Source of the DNA: a bacterium
GTDB taxonomy: Bacteria; Patescibacteriota; Minisyncoccia; Phycocordibacterales; Phycocordibacteraceae
Direction: 5' to 3'
Length of the DNA stretch: 11,264 nucleotides
Assembly (NCBI GenBank): GCA_021813835.1
Contig: JAKAJJ010000012.1
Coordinates: forward strand, 1-11,264
In this document: positions 1 through 6,495 of the stretch, one piece after another
How positions within the stretch are numbered: position 1 is the stretch's first letter
Layout: every line of letters starts with the position of its first letter
The notes under the pieces: model-generated
Told to the model about the DNA's origin: nothing
The model's database searches: none
What the model saw: only the letters and a program-made list of their open reading frames with translations
Position numbers and translations under genes: made by a program

Positions 1-78
1 AAGGCCAAGAGCCGTTACTACAAGCGCCGCGGCCACCGTCAACCTCTTTTGAAAGTCAAAATTGATTCAATTTCGTAA
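1..78 (+). CDS. rplU: 50S ribosomal protein bL21, C-terminal fragment
   Basis: Reading from base 1 in frame 1 gives 25 residues ending in a TAA at 76-78. They include RYYKRRGHRQPLLKVKI, which matches the conserved C-terminus of bL21 (a KRRK...GHRQP.TxVxI pattern). bL21 is a large-subunit protein that binds 23S rRNA. The start lies outside the window. In most bacteria rpmA (bL27) follows rplU directly, but here the next gene is an RNA helicase and rpmA lies about 8.4 kb away on the other strand. The stretch is short, but the GHRQP motif is distinctive. Confidence 0.85.
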   Translation, partial: KAKSRYYKRRGHRQPLLKVKIDSIS

Positions 79-146
79 CCCGCCTCCCGGGCGGCGCTAC
101 GATTGGGACTAGGTGAAAAACCTGGCACTAATCATCATATTCACTC

Positions 147-1478
147 ATGCAAATAGGAAGATGGAATCATCAATCGGCAGCAAGCGGCGCGCCGCGCGGC
201 GGGCGTTCTTTTTCCGCGCGCCCACCACGCGGAGCGCGCCGCTTTGACGAACGCGGGCGCTCTCCCGCTCGCGCGCCGGGCTACGGACCGCGCGGTAGCT
301 TCGGCAGCCGGCCGAGCCGCGGTCCGCGCGGCGGTCGGGGCAGAGGAGGGTTCGGTACCTTCGGCGAGACGGAGGCGGAAATCGCGAAGTTCCAAAATCG
401 CGCCGTCGTCACGACGGAAGAACCGGTATTCGTGCCGGAGCACCATTTTTCCGACTTCGAAGTGAACGAGCACCTGAAGAAGAACATCGCGGCCAAGGGC
501 TACGTGTCCCCGACGCCCATCCAAGACAAGGCCATCCCGCACGCGCTCCTCGGGCAGGACGTGGTCGGCCTCGCCGAGACCGGTACGGGGAAGACCGCGG
601 CTTTCCTCATTCCGCTCGTCGATAAGGTGGTGAAGCAGAAGGGCGAGCGCGTGCTCGTTATGGCGCCGACGCGCGAACTCGCCGTGCAAATCGAGAAGGA
701 GCTCGCCGGATTCGCGAAAGGCCTCGGTTTCCGCGGCATGGTCGCGGTCGGCGGCGCGAATATCAATCCCCAGATCTCCCAGCTGCGCCACACCCCCGCG
801 TTCGTCATCGGCACGCCGGGGCGCCTGAAGGACCTGATGGAACGGAAAGCGCTCGACCTCTCGGGTTTCGGCACCGTCGTCCTCGACGAGGCCGATCGGA
901 TGCTCGACATGGGCTTCATCGACGACATGCGCTTCATCCTGGGCTTGATGCGCGCGGAGCGCCACACGCTCTTCTTCTCGGCGACGATGGGGAAGGATAT
1001 CGAGCGGCTCATCGGCGACTTCCTTTCGGATCCGGTCGTCATCTCCGTGAAAACGCGCGACACCTCGAAGAACGTCGAGCAGGACGTCGTGCGCATCCCG
1101 CGCGGCAGGGAGAAGTTCGACGTGCTCGTCGAACTTCTCCGGAACCGCGATTTCACCAAAGTGCTCGTCTTCGGGCGCACGAAGTACGGCGTGGAGAAGC
1201 TCGCGAAAGCGCTCTCGCGGGAGCGCATCTACGCCGAGAGCATCCACGGCAACAAGACCCACAGCGCGCGGATGCGCGCTTTGGAGGAGTTCAAGCGGGG
1301 GAGGGTGACGGTCCTCGTCGCGACCGACGTTGCCGCGCGCGGGCTCGACATTCCCGCCGTCTCGCACGTCATCAATTACGACCTCCCCGCCACCTACGAG
1401 GACTACATCCACCGCATCGGCCGCACCGGCCGCGCGGATATGAAAGGGAAGGCCCTCACCTTCGTCCAAGATCGCTAA
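147..1478 (+). CDS. DEAD-box ATP-dependent RNA helicase with Arg/Gly-rich N-terminus
   Basis: This is a 443-aa superfamily 2 RNA helicase that unwinds or remodels RNA duplexes using ATP, probably in ribosome assembly or mRNA turnover. Visible motifs are Q-motif PTPIQ (122-126), motif I AETGTGKT (143-150), Ia PTRELA (174-179), Ib TPGRL (223-227), II DEAD (247-250), III SAT (278-280), V ATDVAARGLDI (392-402) and VI HRIGRTGR (422-429). Residues 13-70 are low-complexity, rich in R, G, S and P with RGG-like steps, and likely form a disordered RNA-binding tail. Such tails are more often C-terminal in bacterial family members. The protein stops about 14 residues after motif VI, so the end of the second RecA lobe is short. 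The ATG at 147 has no Shine-Dalgarno site. An in-frame TAA at 129-131 and the lack of any start codon between it and 147 fix this as the most upstream start. The leader is AT-rich (line 121-180 is about 40% GC), which would leave the start unstructured. CATATT at 135-140 is a possible -10 box, but weak. RhlE/CsdA-like subtype is not resolved. Confidence 0.93.
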   Translation: MQIGRWNHQSAASGAPRGGRSFSARPPRGARRFDERGRSPARAPGYGPRGSFGSRPSRGPRGGRGRGGFGTFGETEAEIAKFQNRAVVTTEEPVFVPEHHFSDFEVNEHLKKNIAAKGYVSPTPIQDKAIPHALLGQDVVGLAETGTGKTAAFLIPLVDKVVKQKGERVLVMAPTRELAVQIEKELAGFAKGLGFRGMVAVGGANINPQISQLRHTPAFVIGTPGRLKDLMERKALDLSGFGTVVLDEADRMLDMGFIDDMRFILGLMRAERHTLFFSATMGKDIERLIGDFLSDPVVISVKTRDTSKNVEQDVVRIPRGREKFDVLVELLRNRDFTKVLVFGRTKYGVEKLAKALSRERIYAESIHGNKTHSARMRALEEFKRGRVTVLVATDVAARGLDIPAVSHVINYDLPATYEDYIHRIGRTGRADMKGKALTFVQDR

Positions 1479-1504
1479 ATGATGGATTTACGAAATCCAT
1501 CATT
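1478..1504 (+). terminator. 12-bp perfect hairpin after the helicase gene
   Basis: Bases 1478-1489 pair perfectly with 1493-1504 around a 3-base ACG loop, beginning on the last base of the helicase stop codon. No T-run follows (CCAAAACAAG), so it is not a canonical intrinsic terminator. It may act as an mRNA 3'-end stabiliser, a weak terminator, or part of the boundary of the AT-rich VOC segment. Confidence 0.5.
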
Positions 1505-1522
1505 CCAAAACAAGATTTGTTA

Positions 1523-1527
1523 AGGAG
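1523..1527 (+). promoter_or_regulatory. Shine-Dalgarno site AGGAG of the VOC gene
   Basis: AGGAG lies 8 bases before the ATG at 1536. It is worth noting because it is the only clear Shine-Dalgarno site in front of a gene in this window; the other genes either carry a -10 box directly before the ATG or follow another gene closely. Confidence 0.75.
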
Positions 1528-1535
1528 TCGTTTCC

Positions 1536-1919
1536 ATGATTGATCATATTGCACTCAAGGTGTCAGATCTTCAGAAAAGCTCTGATTTTTATGAAAAGGC
1601 TCTTGCGCCGCTCGGATACAAAAAATTCGAAGGCGATTTCGACGGCGCTGTTGGTTTCGGTGTAAGCGGTGTTGGAGATAATTCCGGACACCTCTGGCTA
1701 TTTGATGAGGGTAATTTGCAGGCAATTTCCGTCGCCCATGTCGCGTTTGCAGCGAAAGACGAGGACACAGTACAAGAATTCTATAATACTGCTATTGATG
1801 CGGGAGGGATCGACAATGGCGCGCCCGGGTTGCGACCAGAGTATGGAGAAAAGTATTACGGTGCGTTTGTGGTAGATCCTGATGGGAATAATGTAGAAGC
1901 AACCTGCTGCGTCGCCTAA
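1536..1919 (+). CDS. VOC-fold metalloprotein (glyoxalase/bleomycin-resistance/dioxygenase superfamily)
   Basis: This 127-aa protein has the size and pattern of a single-domain VOC protein made of two beta-alpha-beta-beta-beta units. It opens with IDHIALKVSDLQKSSDFYEK, has AHVAFAAKD at 67-75 at the start of the second unit, and ends with the typical DPDGNNVEA (114-122). Likely metal ligands are H4, H68 and E121. Family members isomerise, cleave or sequester small molecules; the substrate cannot be told from sequence. GC content is about 43-50% in the three 60-base lines I counted, against about 65% in neighbouring coding lines, and it has a Shine-Dalgarno start unlike its neighbours. Both suggest acquisition by transfer. 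Its TAA (1917-1919) overlaps the recR stop on the opposite strand by 3 bases, within a 4-base gene overlap. Confidence 0.9.
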   Translation: MIDHIALKVSDLQKSSDFYEKALAPLGYKKFEGDFDGAVGFGVSGVGDNSGHLWLFDEGNLQAISVAHVAFAAKDEDTVQEFYNTAIDAGGIDNGAPGLRPEYGEKYYGAFVVDPDGNNVEATCCVA

Positions 1920-2518
1920 GTTTCTTTGCGGCCGGCGAGCGCGGCGCGGAGCGTCTCGGCGTCCGAATATTCGAGTTCGGAGCCGGTCGCGAGGCCGCGA
2001 CCGAGCGTTGAAATCTTCAATGCATCGCGGTACGGCGCGAGGAGTTCCCGCACGCGGTCGGCCGTGTGCTCGCCTTCGCTCGTGGCCGAGAGCGCGAGAA
2101 TGACCTCTTTCAGTCCCGATTTCAGGCGCCGTTCGACGGCGCGCATGAGCTCTTTCTCGCGGATGGCGCCCTTGCCGGAGAGGGTGAGCACGCCGCCCAG
2201 AATGAAATAGCGGCCCTGGTACGTGCCCGCGCGCTCCACGGCGGCGAGATCCTGGTCCTTCTCGACGAGCATCAGCTGCGCGGCGTTCCTTCCCGCGTCC
2301 GCGCAGTAAGCGCAGACGGCCGCCGCTCCGCCGTTGTGGAAACGGAGGCATTCCGGGCACTGGCGCACGTCCGCGCCGAGGGAGCGAATGAGCTCCGCAA
2401 GCGCCGCGCGCTCGGCGGCGGGCGCCGCGAGAAGATGAAAAACGAAGCGCTTCCCCTGGCGCGGGCCGATGCCGGGCAGGCGGGAAAACGCGGTAGCGAG
2501 TTCGTCAATGCGGTCCAT
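1916..2518 (-). CDS. recR: Recombination mediator protein RecR
   Basis: This 200-aa protein matches the usual RecR length and domain order. It has an N-terminal helix-hairpin-helix (LPGIGPRQGKRFVFHLL, 14-30), a four-cysteine zinc finger (C54, C57, C69, C72), a Toprim domain starting LMLVEKDQDLAAVER (82-96) with RGRY-like QGRYFILGG (101-109), and a C-terminal block KISTLGRGLATGSELEYSD (168-186). RecR works with RecO (and RecF) to load RecA on SSB-coated single-stranded gaps. The ATG at 2518 has no strong Shine-Dalgarno site. It lies 46 bases after the dnaB stop, so the two probably form an operon. The gene ends tail-to-tail with the VOC gene. Confidence 0.95.
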   Translation of the reverse strand: MDRIDELATAFSRLPGIGPRQGKRFVFHLLAAPAAERAALAELIRSLGADVRQCPECLRFHNGGAAAVCAYCADAGRNAAQLMLVEKDQDLAAVERAGTYQGRYFILGGVLTLSGKGAIREKELMRAVERRLKSGLKEVILALSATSEGEHTADRVRELLAPYRDALKISTLGRGLATGSELEYSDAETLRAALAGRKET

Positions 2519-2564
2519 AAAGATTCATGCAGTGCGCACCGCGTTCTTTATCGCCGCAGGCATA

Positions 2565-3926
2565 CTAGAATTCTTGCGCGAGTTCGCCGTAGCCGGAGGT
2601 GTCGACCGGCTGGAAGGTGGCGCGCTTTTCGTCGAAGTACAGTTCGGCCTTGCCGGTCGGGCCGTTGCGGTGCTTCTCGACGAGCACTTCGGCGATGTTC
2701 GGACGGCTGGAGTCGGGATTGCGCTTGTCGTCGCGGTGAATGAACATCACGACGTCGGCGTCCTGTTCGATAGAGCCCGAATCGCGCAAGTCGGAAAGGC
2801 GGGGCTTGCCGCCGCGCTGCTCGACGGCGCGCGAGAGCTGGGAGAGGGCGAGGACGGGCACCTGGAGTTCCCGCGCGAGCGATTTCAGGGAACGCGAGAT
2901 TTCCGTCACCTGCTGGACGAGCGAGTCGGAAGCCCTCGTCGAGGTCGGCGCCATCAGCTGGAGGTAGTCGACGATGATGAGTCCGATGCCGCGCTCGCGC
3001 TTCAAGCGCCGCGCGACGGCGCGCATCGACAGGATGTTGTTTCCCGGCTTGTCGTCGATGAAGATGGGCGCTTTCGAGAGCGACTCGAGGGCGTCGCGGA
3101 TGCGCCCGAAGTCCTCCGCCTCCTTGACCTGTCCGGTGCGCAGTTTCCACGAGTTCACGAACGATTCGGCCGCGAGCATGCGGTCGATGAGCTGTTCCGC
3201 GCTCATCTCGAGCGAGAAAATGCCGACCGGCACGCCGTGGCGCACCGCGGCGTTGCGCGCGATATCGAGCGCGAGCGACGTCTTTCCCATCGACGGGCGG
3301 GCGGCGAGGATGATGAGGTCGGACGGGTGGAAGCCCGACAGGAGATTGTCGAGGGCGGAGAATCCGGACGGCACGCCGCGGATGCCGCCTTCTTTTTTCG
3401 AAAGAGCTTCGATGCGGTCCCACGCCTCATGGAGCTTATCGCCGATGGAAGTGAACTTATGCGCCGCCGAGGCGTCCCCGATGGCGTATATGTTCTTCTC
3501 GGCCTCGTCGAGCACTTCGATGGTGTCGCGCGCGTCGTCGTAGGCGGCTTCGACGATGCCGTACGCCGCCTCGATGAGGGAGCGCATCAGGTATTTGCGC
3601 GAAACGAGGTCCGCATAGTTGGCGTAGTTGCCGGGCGCGGGCGCGGAGCCGGCGAGTTCCGCGAGATACGCCCGTCCGCCCGCGTGCTCGAGAGCCCCCT
3701 GGTCGGCGAGGCGCTCGGAAAGCGTAAGGAGGTCGATGGGTTCGCCGCGCTCGGTAAGCTCGCGCATCGCGGCGAAAATGCGCCGGTGCTTTTCCGCATA
3801 GAACGAATCGGCGCGGATGAGGTCGGAGACGTCGTGAATGGCGTCCGGCTTGAGGAGAAGGGCGCCGAGGAGGGCGCGTTCGGACTCGAGGGATTGCGGA
3901 GGGACGCGGTCGATCTCGGTAGCCAT
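2565..3926 (-). CDS. dnaB: Replicative DNA helicase DnaB
   Basis: This 453-aa hexameric helicase unwinds DNA at the replication fork and recruits primase. The N-terminal domain begins PPQSLESERALLGALLL (9-25). A linker follows, and a RecA-like domain starts at about 182 with GVPSGFSALDNLLSGFHPSDL. Walker A is ARPSMGKTS (209-217, K215, T216), Walker B is LIIVDYLQLM (316-325, D320), and DLRDSGSIEQDADVVMFIHRDD (379-400) is the conserved late motif. No intein or frameshift is present. I chose the ATG at 3926. The frame stays open to a TTG at 3944, but an extended -10 box (3935-3943) covers that TTG, so transcripts should begin near 3928, just before the ATG. It likely heads an operon with recR. 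Confidence 0.95.
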   Translation of the reverse strand: MATEIDRVPPQSLESERALLGALLLKPDAIHDVSDLIRADSFYAEKHRRIFAAMRELTERGEPIDLLTLSERLADQGALEHAGGRAYLAELAGSAPAPGNYANYADLVSRKYLMRSLIEAAYGIVEAAYDDARDTIEVLDEAEKNIYAIGDASAAHKFTSIGDKLHEAWDRIEALSKKEGGIRGVPSGFSALDNLLSGFHPSDLIILAARPSMGKTSLALDIARNAAVRHGVPVGIFSLEMSAEQLIDRMLAAESFVNSWKLRTGQVKEAEDFGRIRDALESLSKAPIFIDDKPGNNILSMRAVARRLKRERGIGLIIVDYLQLMAPTSTRASDSLVQQVTEISRSLKSLARELQVPVLALSQLSRAVEQRGGKPRLSDLRDSGSIEQDADVVMFIHRDDKRNPDSSRPNIAEVLVEKHRNGPTGKAELYFDEKRATFQPVDTSGYGELAQEF

Positions 3927-3934
3927 CGCGCCCC

Positions 3935-3943
3935 ATTGTATCA
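3935..3943 (-). promoter_or_regulatory. Extended -10 promoter of dnaB
   Basis: On the minus strand the sequence reads TGATACAAT, followed by 8 bases and the ATG. This is an extended -10 (TGn + TACAAT). The expected start point, about 7 bases downstream, leaves a leader of 0-2 bases. No convincing -35 lies 16-18 bp upstream. Confidence 0.65.
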
Positions 3944-4025
3944 AACCGCCACACTAGGCGATATAGCGAAGACGCCGCGCACATCGTGCTTTAACGCCTG
4001 TCAATCAAGCGGACCCACTATCCCC

Positions 4026-4049
4026 AAAAGGCAATAAAGATACCGCCTT
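4026..4049 (-). terminator. Weak candidate terminator downstream of cysS
   Basis: On the minus strand AAGGC (4049-4045) can pair with GCCTT (4032-4028) across a 12-base loop, and the run TTTT covers 4029-4026. The stem is only 5 bp, so this is a weak candidate. The rest of the 116-bp gap between cysS and dnaB (3945-4060) shows no gene. Confidence 0.3.
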
Positions 4050-4060
4050 AGTGTGTCGGG

Positions 4061-5515
4061 TCAAAGAGAGTCCTTCGTCAACACCGGCCCTTCCGGCCCG
4101 TCGTCCACACGATATCCCCGTTCCCAGAGCTCCCCGCGCAGGCGGTCGGCTTCCGCAAAATCCTTCCCCTTCCGGGCCGCTGTGCGCCGCTCAAGGAGCT
4201 CCCGAACCTCCCGCGGCAGCTCCTCTTCGGGTATGCGCTTTGCCGCGGGCGCTGCGGCAAGCGAAAGGCCGAAGTGGGCATCGGCCTCTTCGATGAGACC
4301 CCACTTCTCCTCGGGCGTGTAGTCCTCGCTCCGGAGCGCTTCCCAGAGGATGCCGAGGGCCTGGGGCGTCGCGAGGTCGTCGCGCATCGCGATAAGGAAC
4401 CGCCGGCGAGCGTCCGAAGGCGCGCCGCGCCTCCCGGATTCTTCCGCGGCCTCGCGCGCCGCATTCCAGAGGCGCTCGAGCGCGCCCGCGGCGGCGCCGA
4501 GCGCCTCCCAGGAGAAGGAGAGCGGCGTGCGGTAGTGCGCCTGCAGGAAAAAATAGCGCAGCGACAGGGGAGGGAACCCCTTGGCGCCGATGTCGGAAAG
4601 ATACACTTCGTTGCCGAGCGACTTTGAGATTTTCTCCCCGCCCATCGTGAGGAAGGCGTTGTGGAGCCAATAGCGCACGAACGGCCGGCCGCTGGCCGCT
4701 TCGGACTGGGCGATCTCGTCGTTATGGTGGACCATCGCAAGGTCTTCGCCGCCGGTGTGGATGTCGATCTCCGCACCGAGGAGGGCGCGGCTCATCGCCG
4801 AACATTCGATGTGCCAGCCGGGGTTGCCGCGGCCCCAGGGGCTCTCCCACTGCTGGAGATCGCCCGGTTTTGCGGTCCGCCAGAGCGCGAAGTCCGAAGG
4901 GTGGCGCTTGCCCGCGGCCGGCGCCACCCGCGCGCCGCTTTTGAGCGCCGCGCCCGCGATGTTGCCGAGCTTCCCGTACCCGGGGAAGCGGCTCGTGTCG
5001 AAATAGAGGCCGCTCGGCAGGCGATAGGCGAATCCTTTCTCCTCGAGCGTCTTCGCGAGCGCGATCTGCTCGTCGATGTAGTCGGTCGCGCGCGGGAAGC
5101 GGATATCGTTCGTATCGACGTTGAGTTCGTGCAGATCGTCGATGAACATTTTCGTATAGCGCTTCGCGATGTCCGCAGGCGAGCGGCCTTCCCGCGCCGC
5201 GCCGAGCGCCATCTTGTCCTCGCCCTCGTCCGCGTCGCCCGTGAGGTGTCCGACGTCCGTGATGTTGATGACGCGGTGGACGCGGTATCCGGCGGCCGTG
5301 AGGACGCGCGCGAGCGTGTCGGAGAGGACGCCGGAGCGCAAATTTCCGATGTGCTGGCGGCTATAGACGGTCGGGCCGCAGGTGTACAGAAGCGCGAGGC
5401 CCGGCTTCTGCGGTATGAAAAGCTCTTTCGCTCCGGAGAGCGTGTTCGTGAGGAAGACCGGCGGCGCGAGCGGCGCCGCCGCGCGTTTCCGGAAGATGCG
5501 CGCAAGCCATTTCAT
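4061..5515 (-). CDS. cysS: Cysteinyl-tRNA synthetase
   Basis: This 484-aa class I synthetase charges tRNA-Cys with cysteine using ATP. Signature elements are TCGPTVYSRQHIGN (45-58), with the HIGH-type motif HIGN at 55-58, NITDVGHLTGDADEGEDKM (84-102), GWHIECSAMS (233-242), HTGGEDLAMVHHNDEIAQSE (253-272) and the KMSKS-type loop KISKS (295-299). Zinc ligands by family analogy are C46, C238, H263 and E267. The DALR-type anticodon-helix region follows, ending near GPVLTKDSL. Compared with common CysRS, which starts around FLTNTLS here, the N-terminus carries about 20 extra residues, basic and partly hydrophobic (MKWLARIFRKR). The ATG lies 2 bases after the corA stop with no Shine-Dalgarno site, which suggests translational coupling in a corA-cysS operon. 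Confidence 0.95.
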   Translation of the reverse strand: MKWLARIFRKRAAAPLAPPVFLTNTLSGAKELFIPQKPGLALLYTCGPTVYSRQHIGNLRSGVLSDTLARVLTAAGYRVHRVINITDVGHLTGDADEGEDKMALGAAREGRSPADIAKRYTKMFIDDLHELNVDTNDIRFPRATDYIDEQIALAKTLEEKGFAYRLPSGLYFDTSRFPGYGKLGNIAGAALKSGARVAPAAGKRHPSDFALWRTAKPGDLQQWESPWGRGNPGWHIECSAMSRALLGAEIDIHTGGEDLAMVHHNDEIAQSEAASGRPFVRYWLHNAFLTMGGEKISKSLGNEVYLSDIGAKGFPPLSLRYFFLQAHYRTPLSFSWEALGAAAGALERLWNAAREAAEESGRRGAPSDARRRFLIAMRDDLATPQALGILWEALRSEDYTPEEKWGLIEEADAHFGLSLAAAPAAKRIPEEELPREVRELLERRTAARKGKDFAEADRLRGELWERGYRVDDGPEGPVLTKDSL

Positions 5516-5517
5516 CG

Positions 5518-6438
5518 TCAGGAAAGCCAGCGCTTATGGGCGAAATACACGAGCATGCAGCCGACCGCGCCGAGCATTATCGCCATAACGATCAAAAACG
5601 CGTTCGGGTTCTCCTCGAGCGGCGTGCCCGGCATATGCATGCCGAAAACGAAGGCGATGAGCTCGAGGGGGAGCACGACGACCGTGATGACGGTGAGCGT
5701 TTTTATGATCTCGTTCTGGCGCGTCTCGAGGAGCGCGCTGTTGGTCTCCCGCAGCTCGCTCGCGACGGCGCGGTGCGTGCGGACGAGGTGCGCGATCTGC
5801 CCGCGCTCCGCGCCGATGCGCGCGGCGCGCTCGGCGAACGACGGGCCGAAAAAATCACGCTCGACGAGCGTCTTGAGGAAGCGGGACAAGGGCTCTTCCT
5901 GGTTCGCGAGCGCCGCCTCAAGATGGAGGAATTCCCGGCTAACGGCCGAAATGTCGCGGACGGTCGCGCGCTCGCGGCCGTCGAACATTTCCCGTTCGAC
6001 GCGTCCGAGCGTGTCGACGCTGTGGTTCATATGGTCGCGCACCGACGTGTAGAGGTGCGCGAACAGGATTTCAAGAAGCGCATCGGTCGTGAGGAGCGCG
6101 TCGTCGGCGACGATGGTCTCGGCCTCGAGAATTTTCTTCAGCCGGTAGAGCGACGCGATCATTTCGTAGCGCACCGTGAGGATGAAATCGCTTCCGACGA
6201 CGAAATCTATTTCCTGGCTTTTCGTCTCGCCGTGCGCGGCGCCGTGCGCGGGGAAATGGAGCACGAGAAGCGCGCCGCCCGCGCCGCCCGCGACGAGCGG
6301 GCTCGGGGTGGGGGAGAGGAGCTCCGCTTCGATGCGGGCGCCGAGCCCGAACTCGCGTACGGCGTCCCGGATCTCGTCCTCGGTCGGCTCTTCGATATCG
6401 ACCCACACGCCGCCCCGATGCTCGTAGCGGAATACCAT
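5518..6438 (-). CDS. corA: CorA-family divalent metal channel with a GMH variant of the GMN motif
   Basis: This 306-aa protein has the CorA layout: a cytosolic alpha/beta N-terminal domain (about 1-110), a long helical stalk (about 115-245), and two C-terminal membrane helices (about 249-267 and 280-301) followed by the basic tail HKRWLS. CorA pentamers carry Mg2+ (also Co2+ or Ni2+) across the inner membrane. The selectivity-filter signature after the first helix is normally GMN; here it reads FGMHMPGTP, with H268 (codon at 5635-5637) in place of Asn. The start at 6438 is supported by an extended -10 box 6 bases upstream and by MVFRYEHRGGVWVDIEEP, a normal CorA N-terminus. cysS follows 2 bases after its stop. 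The frame is open far upstream, but that stretch is antisense to the protease gene. Confidence 0.9.
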   Translation of the reverse strand: MVFRYEHRGGVWVDIEEPTEDEIRDAVREFGLGARIEAELLSPTPSPLVAGGAGGALLVLHFPAHGAAHGETKSQEIDFVVGSDFILTVRYEMIASLYRLKKILEAETIVADDALLTTDALLEILFAHLYTSVRDHMNHSVDTLGRVEREMFDGRERATVRDISAVSREFLHLEAALANQEEPLSRFLKTLVERDFFGPSFAERAARIGAERGQIAHLVRTHRAVASELRETNSALLETRQNEIIKTLTVITVVVLPLELIAFVFGMHMPGTPLEENPNAFLIVMAIMLGAVGCMLVYFAHKRWLS

Positions 6439-6444
6439 AGGCGT

Positions 6445-6453
6445 AGGATAGCA
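6445..6453 (-). promoter_or_regulatory. Extended -10 promoter of the corA-cysS operon
   Basis: The minus strand reads TGCTATCCT, then 6 bases, then the corA ATG. There is no -35 match at the usual distance. The predicted transcript would start at or next to the ATG. A second possible box (TATGCT) lies 5 bases further upstream. Confidence 0.6.
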
Positions 6454-6480
6454 TACGCATCCGCGCCGGCCGGCCGCATG

Positions 6481-6489
6481 TGCTACACT
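6481..6489 (+). promoter_or_regulatory. Extended -10 promoter of the S41 protease gene
   Basis: TGCTACACT is followed by 6 bases and the ATG at 6496. The -35 region (6461-6466) reads CCGCGC and has no match. The 57-bp corA/ctp gap thus holds two divergent -10 boxes of the same form. Confidence 0.65.
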
Positions 6490-6495
6490 CTGCGG

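Noticed and set aside
80..94. CCGCC/GGCGG hairpin after rplU as a terminator
   Set aside because: The stem is only 5 bp and no T-run follows; too weak to list as a feature.
161..247. Alternative ATG at 161 preceded by AGGAAG (28 codons)
   Set aside because: The AGGAAG touches the ATG with no spacing, and the frame ends quickly inside the helicase gene with an unremarkable Arg-rich product.
141..1469. A 442-codon open frame antisense to the helicase gene
   Set aside because: High-GC third-position bias opens the complementary frame. Its translation has no family motifs, while the plus strand holds all helicase motifs.
3924..3944. TTG at 3944 as the dnaB start
   Set aside because: The TTG lies inside the extended -10 box TGATACAAT. 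The ATG at 3926 gives the normal DnaB N-terminus and sits right after the predicted transcript start.
3999..4004. Perfect minus-strand TTGACA upstream of dnaB as a -35 box
   Set aside because: At 16-18 bp downstream the sequence is GC-rich with no -10 match, and it is too far from the real -10 at 3935-3940.
2469..4037. A 522-codon plus-strand open frame across recR/dnaB
   Set aside because: It is antisense to two fully recognisable genes, and its composition (Arg, Val, Glu, Gly-rich) is typical of a shadow frame.
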